The translations under genes were made by a program, and so were the position numbers. From an uncultured candidate division WWE3 bacterium (lineage in GTDB: Bacteria; Patescibacteriota; WWE3; UBA101185; UBA10185): DNA of 64,000 nt. Location: positions 310,001 through 374,000 of the forward strand of contig CALKWN010000065.1 of assembly GCA_938004185.1 (NCBI GenBank), written 5' to 3'. Below the pieces are notes generated by a model, which saw only the letters and a list, made by a program, of their open reading frames with translations, was not told the origin of the DNA and did not search any database. Numbering within the stretch: the stretch's first letter is position 1; every line of letters begins with the position of its first letter. Shown here in pieces: positions 58,286 to 64,000 of the stretch.

Positions 58286-58921
58286 ATGAGCCCCGTAACC
58301 CTATACAAAAGGCAAAAACAAATTTTAGATTTTATTTCACAATATATTCAAGTAAACGGGCATTCTCCAACTCTTCAGGAAATTGCGGACTCCATGAATC
58401 TTTCCTCGCTTGCTACGGTACACGAACATATCCAGGCTCTCGAAAAGAAAGGTTTAATAAAGAAATATGAAGGTTCTGTAAGAGGCATAGAAATTCTGGA
58501 TAAATCCTTTAACTCATCTTTAATGGCTGTCGAACTTCCTCTCGTAGGTTACATCGCTGCCGGTGAGCCTATAGAAGCTATAGAAAATTCTCTTGCTACA
58601 GTAACTGTCAGCGCAGACATAGTTTCAAAAACCAAAAGATGTTTTGTTTTACAGGTAAAAGGTGACTCGATGATAGATATGGGAATTTTCGACGGCGACC
58701 ACGTTGTAATACAACAGCAAAATACAGCGAGAGATGGTCAGATAGTAGTCGCCCTAATAGATAACGAATTTGCGACATTAAAATCAATATTCCATGAGAA
58801 AAACGGTAAGATAAGACTCCAACCGGCAAACACTAAAATGGATCCTATATTTGTAGATCCCGCAAGCCTTAGTATCCAGGGAGTTGTCACCGGAGTAATT
58901 AGAAGATTCCAAAACAACTAA
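58286..58921 (+). CDS. lexA: LexA repressor
   Basis: A 211-residue SOS repressor. The N-terminal winged helix includes YKRQKQILDFISQYIQVNGH, HSPTLQEIADSMNLSSLATV and ALEKKGLIKKYEGSVRGIEI. The C-terminal protease has the Ala-Gly self-cleavage site in VGYIAAGEPIE, the Ser nucleophile in VKGDSMIDMGIFDGD and the Lys in EFATLKSIF. All residues for RecA-triggered self-cleavage are present. The start has AAGGAG 12 nt upstream and a real 5' leader. Confidence 0.98.
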   Translation: MSPVTLYKRQKQILDFISQYIQVNGHSPTLQEIADSMNLSSLATVHEHIQALEKKGLIKKYEGSVRGIEILDKSFNSSLMAVELPLVGYIAAGEPIEAIENSLATVTVSADIVSKTKRCFVLQVKGDSMIDMGIFDGDHVVIQQQNTARDGQIVVALIDNEFATLKSIFHEKNGKIRLQPANTKMDPIFVDPASLSIQGVVTGVIRRFQNN

Positions 58922-58942
58922 ATATCGGTGTCCATTCAAAAA

Positions 58943-59596
58943 TTATTCTGTCTTTGGCTTTGCTGAATTTCTTCTGCTCTTAATAAATTCAAAAATCATC
59001 GGCAAAACAGATATAAAGATTATCGTTATAACTACCAGAGAAAAGTTGTCTTTCACAAAAGGTATATTTCCGAAAAAATATCCTGCGAATATAAACAAAG
59101 ACACCCAAACAAAACCCCCGACAATATTGTAGGTCATGAAATATTTGTATTTCATACCCCCGATACCCGCGACAAAAGGAGCAAACGTTCTGACTATGGG
59201 AACAAATCGTGCCAAAAATATTGTTTTACCCCCGTGTTTATTATAAAAAGCCTGAGTTTTCTCGATATGTTCTTTTTTTATAGGGACTCTTGGATTGCTA
59301 ATAAGTTTCTGCCCAAAAAAATGCCCTATCCAGTAATTTGCCGTGTCTCCGAGAAAAGCGGCAAACCACAAAAGAAAAAACAGCAAAACTACATTAAAAG
59401 CACCCAGCGAAGCAAAAGCTCCGGCTGCAAACAAAAGAGAATCTCCCGGCAAAAAAGGGGTAAAAACAAAACCGGTTTCCATAAATACAATAAAAAAAAG
59501 TATAAGATAAGACGCCGTACCGTATTGGCTTATAATCTCACCCAAATGAGTATCTATGTGAAGTATAAAAGAAACGATTCCCATGATTAAATCCAT
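58943..59596 (-). CDS. DedA family membrane protein
   Basis: A 217-residue polytopic protein. The re-entrant loop FTPFLPGDSLLFAAGAFAS near residue 46 and the conserved FLARFVPIVRTFAPFVAGIGGM motif (F-x3-R-x2-P-x3-R) identify the DedA/SNARE-associated family, involved in lipid flipping and membrane homeostasis. Start: ATG with TATCAT (59603-59608) ending 6 nt upstream, leaderless and divergent from the phosphatase gene. Convergent with lexA, 21 nt apart. Confidence 0.96.
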   Translation of the reverse strand: MDLIMGIVSFILHIDTHLGEIISQYGTASYLILFFIVFMETGFVFTPFLPGDSLLFAAGAFASLGAFNVVLLFFLLWFAAFLGDTANYWIGHFFGQKLISNPRVPIKKEHIEKTQAFYNKHGGKTIFLARFVPIVRTFAPFVAGIGGMKYKYFMTYNIVGGFVWVSLFIFAGYFFGNIPFVKDNFSLVVITIIFISVLPMIFEFIKSRRNSAKPKTE

Positions 59597-59630
59597 TCCA
59601 AGATGATAGCATTTATGATAGGATTTGAAA

Positions 59631-60329
59631 ATGATAGACGGTACTCTGCTCGACCAGTACTACGCCAAATACGGCAAAGAAAACGTTGAAAAAGCCTTAG
59701 AATATTTAAGCTATAAAACCGCCGGAACTCTCCCCAAAAATGAAATTGAAGGAAAGCCAATTTTATATATTTTCAGACATGGACAAACTGAAGATAACGC
59801 GAATTTTGTATTCAGCGGATGGCGTGATTCGCCGATTACCGAAAAAGGTAAAAAACAAGCATTGGAATTAGCAGAAAAAATAAAGGACAAAGATATCGGC
59901 ATGTTAATCTCGTCACCTCAAATAAGAGCTGTGGAGACAATGAGAATCGCGTGCTCTTTAAATGAAAAGGCCTCAAAACTAAAAATCGAAACCGAAGAAA
60001 GAATAAAAGAAAGATCATACGGAATATTGCAAGGGAAAAGTAAACTTGAAATCCAGCTCGAAGACCCCGAACTATTGTTAAAAATAAGAAGATCTTTTGA
60101 TTACCGACCTGAAAACGGTGAAAGTATAGAGATGGTTTGTAAACGCGTTGCCGAATTTTGCGAAGAAATAGTGCCCCTTATGAAAAAACATAAAATTAAT
60201 GTTGCTGTTTCGTGTCACGGAAATTCCATCAGAGGTTTCAGAAGATTTTTTGAAAATTTATCAGACGAAGAAACTGCAACTGTAGAAACACCCCTCGCAA
60301 AAGATTACGCAGCCTACTCTATTGATTGA
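59631..60329 (+). CDS. Phosphoglycerate mutase-like histidine phosphatase
   Basis: A 232-residue histidine-phosphatase superfamily enzyme. The catalytic RHGQTEDN (about residue 50), SGWRDSPITEKGKKQA, ISSPQIRAVETM, the proton-donor Glu in IKERSYGILQG and the second His in AVSCHGNSIRGF are all present. Fold and length match dPGM-like mutases, and the neighbour is enolase, so a glycolytic role is plausible, but broad phosphatases share the motifs. It starts at ATG 59631 (the TTG two codons earlier is unlikely). Its 3' end overlaps the convergent eno stop by 16 bp. Confidence 0.88.
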   Translation: MIDGTLLDQYYAKYGKENVEKALEYLSYKTAGTLPKNEIEGKPILYIFRHGQTEDNANFVFSGWRDSPITEKGKKQALELAEKIKDKDIGMLISSPQIRAVETMRIACSLNEKASKLKIETEERIKERSYGILQGKSKLEIQLEDPELLLKIRRSFDYRPENGESIEMVCKRVAEFCEEIVPLMKKHKINVAVSCHGNSIRGFRRFFENLSDEETATVETPLAKDYAAYSID

Positions 60330-61555
60330 TTCTTTTCATTAAATATTTGTAAAAGACGGTTGTACTTAACCACGCGCTCCCCACGAACAGGTGCGCCGGA
60401 TTTCATAAACTCCGCTCTAACCGCCAACGCAAGGTCAGCTATAAAAGTGTCTTCGCCGGTCTCACCGCTTCTGTGTGATACACAAATCTTCATGCCTGCT
60501 TTTTGGGCGGAATGTACAAACTCAAATGTTTCTGACAGAGTTCCAACCTGATTAGGTTTAACAATTACAGCGTTTGCCAGCTTTTTCTCTATCGCCACAC
60601 GTAAAAACTTTGGATTGGTAACAACTAAATCATCGCCGACAACCATAAGCTTTTTTCCTGCGATACCGCTGAAATGCTCCCACGCTTCGTGGTCGTCCTC
60701 GTAAAAAGGATCTTCAAGATAAATAATCGGGTATTTAGTTAAAATATCGTTATAAAAAGCTGAGAGCTCTCCGCTGTCGTAAGATTTCCCTTCTTCTTTT
60801 ATCTGGTACCCGCTTTTTGTATAAAACGATCCGGCGGCTACATCCATACCCATAAAAACCTGCTCTCCCGGCTTAAATTCAGAAGAGGCAGCTTTAGAAA
60901 TGTAATCTAAGGCTTTAACAACTGTAAGGCCGTTGGGGGCAAAACCTCCCTCATCACCCACATCAGTATCTAAACCGTCTTTAATTAAGATATCTTTTAG
61001 AGAGTGGTAAATTTTTGTTCCCATTTCAAGTGCTTCGTTAAAGGGCACCGACGGAGACGGAATAACCATAAACTCCTGAAAAGACAGGTTATTGTGTGAG
61101 TGTAAACCTCCGTTTAGGATATTAAACACAGGAACGGGAAAACTTAACTCCGGTTGTCTTTCCTTACCGTGCCAATAAAGCGAACCCAAATACTCATATA
61201 GCTCCATCCCTAGCGACTCTGCTGAAGCTTTTGCGGCTGCGAGTGATACAGATAAAATACTGTTTCCGCCCAAATGACTTTTGTTCTCGGTTCCGTCCAT
61301 TTCAAGCAAAACACGATCAATCACAAACTGCTCTGTCGGGTCTTCCCCTTCCAAAACATCGCTTATTGCCGTATTTACAATATCAACTGCCCTTTCGGCC
61401 GGAATGTCGATAGCTTCATTTTCACCTTTTGAAGCACCGCTGGGTATTGCCTGAATTCCCTCAGAACCGTCATCGAGGGTGACTTTTGTTTCTATTGTCC
61501 AGTCTCCCCTGGAGTTGAGAATTTTATGGCAGGTTATGCTTTTAATTTTCGGCAT
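60314..61555 (-). CDS. eno: Enolase
   Basis: A 413-residue enzyme converting 2-phosphoglycerate to phosphoenolpyruvate. Visible: GGNSILSVSLAAAKA, the loop NGGLHSHNNLSFQEFMVIP, DVGDEGGFAP, and metal ligands in GMDVAAGSF, YLEDPF and VVGDDL, with the catalytic Lys in AVIVKPNQ and SHRSGETGED. The usual Asp of the HADN-type loop is Ser, a minor change. I start at MPKIKSIT; the 17 upstream codons lie in the end of ppsA. It begins 1 nt after the ppsA stop, so both are one operon. Confidence 0.97.
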   Translation of the reverse strand: MPKIKSITCHKILNSRGDWTIETKVTLDDGSEGIQAIPSGASKGENEAIDIPAERAVDIVNTAISDVLEGEDPTEQFVIDRVLLEMDGTENKSHLGGNSILSVSLAAAKASAESLGMELYEYLGSLYWHGKERQPELSFPVPVFNILNGGLHSHNNLSFQEFMVIPSPSVPFNEALEMGTKIYHSLKDILIKDGLDTDVGDEGGFAPNGLTVVKALDYISKAASSEFKPGEQVFMGMDVAAGSFYTKSGYQIKEEGKSYDSGELSAFYNDILTKYPIIYLEDPFYEDDHEAWEHFSGIAGKKLMVVGDDLVVTNPKFLRVAIEKKLANAVIVKPNQVGTLSETFEFVHSAQKAGMKICVSHRSGETGEDTFIADLALAVRAEFMKSGAPVRGERVVKYNRLLQIFNEKNQSIE

Positions 61556-61556
61556 T

Positions 61557-63821
61557 TTATTTTTTCTTTTTGCCGCCGAGCACCTTTTTTTCAGCGTTGT
61601 ACACAATTTCTCTGGTCTTTTCTATAACATCCGGGCTAACTGAAACGGATGTAACACCCCAGTCAACCAACATTTCAACCAGTTCTGGGAACACCGAGGG
61701 TGCTTGGCCACAAACTGAGCAGGTTATCTTTCTTTTTCGGCAGGTTGTAACAATTTTTTCGAGTGAGGCTAAAACAGCCGGGTTCATTTCACTGTAAGTG
61801 TCGGCGACCTTTTCATTGTCTCTGTCAACACCAAGAGTAAGCATTGTTAGATCGTTTGTTCCGATTGAAACTCCATCGATACCTTCGTCAATAAATTCAT
61901 CGAGTAAAATAACGTTAGAGGGAATTTCTACCATCATCCAGAATTTGAACATGCCGCTTCTCCTTAAACCTCCAGCGCTTAACAATTTCTTGACTTCACG
62001 AAGTTGATCAACCGTCCTTACAAAAGGCATCATCACCCAAAAATTCTTTAGACCTTTTTTATTTCTAACAATTTTTATAGCTTCGATCTCCATTTCGAGA
62101 ACATCGGGCTCTTTCAAATAGCGTGAAACTCCGCGGTAACCTATCATCGGGTTGGGCTCTTCCTGTTCGAATTCTTTTCCTCCTACAAGATTTGCGTATT
62201 CATTTGATTTAAAGTCGTTGAATCTGTAGACTACCGGTCTGGGATAAAAAGCCTCGGCGAATTTTTCCATGCCTTCTGCTAATTGATTTATATACTCCTT
62301 CTTCTTTTTGTCCTTTATGAATTTCATGGGGTGTTTGCCGATCTGAGCCATTATAAATTCGGCTCTAAGCAAACCAACACCATCAACATTTCTTTGCGAC
62401 ATTTCGCCGGCCAATTCGGGTTCGGCAAGATTCATATAAATTTTTGTGGCTGTCTTTATATTTTTAACGTCAATGCTGGATTGTTTTACATCCTTTACCT
62501 GCGATATATCTCCTTCAAATACTTTACCTTCCGCTCCATCGACAGTTATTAGCTCTCCCTTGGTTAGCATTTTTGTTGCGTGACTTGTACCCACAACCGC
62601 AGGGATACCTAATTCGCGGCTTACAATTGCTGCGTGGCTTGTCCTTCCTCCGAGGTCTGTTACTATCGCACTTGCCCTTTTCATGGCAGGTACGTAGTCG
62701 GGATTTGTCATTTCAGCTACAAGCACGTCGCCCTCTTTTACCAAATTTATTTCTTTCGGACTTTTTATTATCTGAACTTTTCCGACTCCGACACCCGGAG
62801 AAGCAGCTAAACCTTCAAGTAATACTTTTGCTTTTTTGCTTGAGTCTATACCTAATTCAGTTTCTTTTTGTTGTAATGTTGTTACGGGTCTGGACTGAAC
62901 GATGTACATTTTTCCATCTTCAACTCCGTATTCAATATCCTGAGGCCTTCCGTAGTGCTCTTCAATTTTCATACCTAGGTGGGCTAGCTCAACAATTTGT
63001 TTATTGGTTAATTTTTGAACCTGCTGATATTTTTTTGATATCGGAGTATTTCCGGCAAGTGTCAGTTGCCAGGTTTGTTTTGCAATGTATCTCGAAACTA
63101 TTTTTCCGGTTTTTTTATTTACTATGTACTGATCAGGAGTTACCTCTCCTGAAACCACGGGCTGACCTAAACCGAAGGCGGCTTCTATTGAAACCTCTTC
63201 TTTGTTATTCGTTAAAGGATTGACGGTAAACATTATTCCCGAGAAATCGGATTGAACCATGAGCTGAACGGGAACAGCAATTCCTACTTTTAAGTGTGAG
63301 TATTTATTTGTTTCGCGGTAAAAAATAGCTCTTGCTTCAAATAAGGACGCCCAGCATTCCTGAACCTTCTTAACTACCTCTTTCCACCCTTTTATATTAA
63401 GGTATGTTTCCTGTTGTCCGGCAAAGGATGCGTCGGGCAGGTCTTCCGCGGTTGCAGAACTCCTGACGGCAACGTACCTGTCGTTCTCACCGCACAAATG
63501 GTGGTAATACTCCTTTATTTTTTCTGCAAGATCAGTGGGAAGTTCTGCTGCCATTATGGCCGTCTTTATGCGCTTCGAAGCTTCCTGAAGTTTTTTAGAG
63601 TCATCAACGTCTAAACCTGATAACTCATGCATAATTTTTTCTTTGAGTGAGGTTGCATTTAGGAATTCGTAATAGGCACCGGCAGTTACTACAAATCCGT
63701 CGGGAACCGGGATTTTTGCATTGACCATCTCACCGAGGTTTGCGCCCTTTCCTCCGACCAGACCGATGTCTTTCTTACCAACTTCCTTAAACCATAGTAT
63801 TGGGGCAGTATTTTTATTCAT
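61557..63821 (-). CDS. ppsA: Phosphoenolpyruvate synthase
   Basis: A 754-residue enzyme interconverting pyruvate and phosphoenolpyruvate with ATP. The N-terminal ATP-grasp domain (VGGKGANLGEMVNAKIPVPDGFVV) is followed by the phosphohistidine domain with the active His in TDLGGRTSHAAIVSRELG, and a C-terminal TIM barrel with the conserved Cys region ITCSVCGQAPS. Start: MNKNTAPILWF, with TATATT/TATTAT (63828-63835) ending 6-8 nt upstream. Together with eno it links glycolysis and gluconeogenesis in this organism. It is followed by eno. Confidence 0.97.
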   Translation of the reverse strand: MNKNTAPILWFKEVGKKDIGLVGGKGANLGEMVNAKIPVPDGFVVTAGAYYEFLNATSLKEKIMHELSGLDVDDSKKLQEASKRIKTAIMAAELPTDLAEKIKEYYHHLCGENDRYVAVRSSATAEDLPDASFAGQQETYLNIKGWKEVVKKVQECWASLFEARAIFYRETNKYSHLKVGIAVPVQLMVQSDFSGIMFTVNPLTNNKEEVSIEAAFGLGQPVVSGEVTPDQYIVNKKTGKIVSRYIAKQTWQLTLAGNTPISKKYQQVQKLTNKQIVELAHLGMKIEEHYGRPQDIEYGVEDGKMYIVQSRPVTTLQQKETELGIDSSKKAKVLLEGLAASPGVGVGKVQIIKSPKEINLVKEGDVLVAEMTNPDYVPAMKRASAIVTDLGGRTSHAAIVSRELGIPAVVGTSHATKMLTKGELITVDGAEGKVFEGDISQVKDVKQSSIDVKNIKTATKIYMNLAEPELAGEMSQRNVDGVGLLRAEFIMAQIGKHPMKFIKDKKKKEYINQLAEGMEKFAEAFYPRPVVYRFNDFKSNEYANLVGGKEFEQEEPNPMIGYRGVSRYLKEPDVLEMEIEAIKIVRNKKGLKNFWVMMPFVRTVDQLREVKKLLSAGGLRRSGMFKFWMMVEIPSNVILLDEFIDEGIDGVSIGTNDLTMLTLGVDRDNEKVADTYSEMNPAVLASLEKIVTTCRKRKITCSVCGQAPSVFPELVEMLVDWGVTSVSVSPDVIEKTREIVYNAEKKVLGGKKKK

Positions 63822-63867
63822 ATAGAAATAATATAACAAAATGGCGGGTTTTGTAACCCAAATGGGG

Positions 63868-64000
63868 CTAAAATTCGAGAGAGTGCGGTTTTAATAACAA
63901 CCTTACTTCGTTTTTTACCTTTTCAAGTTCTTCTTCCGAAGCGGCTTCTACACGAATCCCTAAAAACGGAGATGTGTTTTTTGCTCTTATCAAAAACCAT
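63868..64000 (-). CDS. Phosphomannomutase/phosphoglucomutase, C-terminal end (partial)
   Basis: An open reading frame running off the window, visible only as its last 43 residues: WFLIRAKNTSPFLGIRVEAA then SEEELEKVKNEVRLLL. The WxLxRxSNTxPxLxxRxEA pattern is the C-terminal phosphate-contact domain of alpha-D-phosphohexomutases. Such an enzyme would supply glucose-1-P or mannose-1-P for the galU-led glycan pathway. The start and main domains lie beyond position 64000. Confidence 0.85.
   Translation of the reverse strand, partial: WFLIRAKNTSPFLGIRVEAASEEELEKVKNEVRLLLKPHSLEF

Overview
The window is about 64 kb of compact, AT-rich bacterial chromosome. TGA serves as a normal stop codon. The gene set suggests a Candidate Phyla Radiation (Patescibacteria) member. 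DNA polymerase I has proofreading and polymerase domains but no 5'-3' exonuclease. IleRS has the eukaryote-like type 2 motif style. An AdoCbl-dependent ribonucleotide reductase sits beside its own adenosyltransferase. There is a short division and cell-wall cluster, and UvrC is short. I cannot fix the phylum. UGA-as-stop argues against Gracilibacteria and Absconditabacteria. This is chromosomal backbone, with no phage, IS or CRISPR.

Layout. 0-5 kb: a deoxyribosyltransferase-like gene, tRNA-Lys with an unusual downstream element, a P-type ATPase, and a surface pair (sortase-like protein plus Thr/Pro-rich anchored protein). 5-19 kb: rplS, a ClpE-like unfoldase under a CIRCE operator, polA, gatC-gatA-(HEPN-like)-gatB, lemA-nudix-htpX, polX and small unknown genes. 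19-21 kb: tRNA-Asp, a LysM protein, tRNA-Gly with a second copy of the unusual element, a small HExxH protein, an EamA protein and tRNA-Thr. 21-29 kb: a cell-surface glycan region (galU, Ig-like protein, polymerase/ligase, flippase, two glycosidase-like proteins, a Ddl-like ligase). 29-38 kb: tRNA-Val, lepB, rplU-rpmA, a LytR_C-domain protein, and nrdJ-pduO-(44-residue membrane peptide)-ileS. 38-47 kb: secG-murA-like-mraY-ftsW-murG-ftsQ-ftsA-ftsZ. 47-59 kb: uvrC, uvrA and uvrB with a class A PBP and a transglutaminase, then a structured noncoding RNA and lexA. 59-64 kb: DedA, a phosphoglycerate-mutase-like phosphatase, eno, ppsA and the end of a phosphohexomutase.

Two gene-start types recur. 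Many housekeeping and operon-leading genes have a -10 hexamer ending 6-10 nt before the start codon and no Shine-Dalgarno, which implies leaderless mRNAs. Many small accessory genes instead have an AGGAGG-type site and a real 5' leader. This rule decided many start codons here.

The most unusual findings are two roughly 171-174 bp elements directly behind tRNA-Lys and tRNA-Gly. Each ends in an exact 21-nt copy of its own tRNA's 3' end, carries an inverted arm matching that tRNA, and shares a nearly identical 67-nt core. Next are a structured RNA of about 300 nt with its own promoter and terminator between uvrB and lexA, a compact folded leader in front of nrdJ, a MurA-family protein whose active site is largely replaced, a sortase-like protein with Ser at the Cys position, and a HEPN-like gene inside the gat operon.
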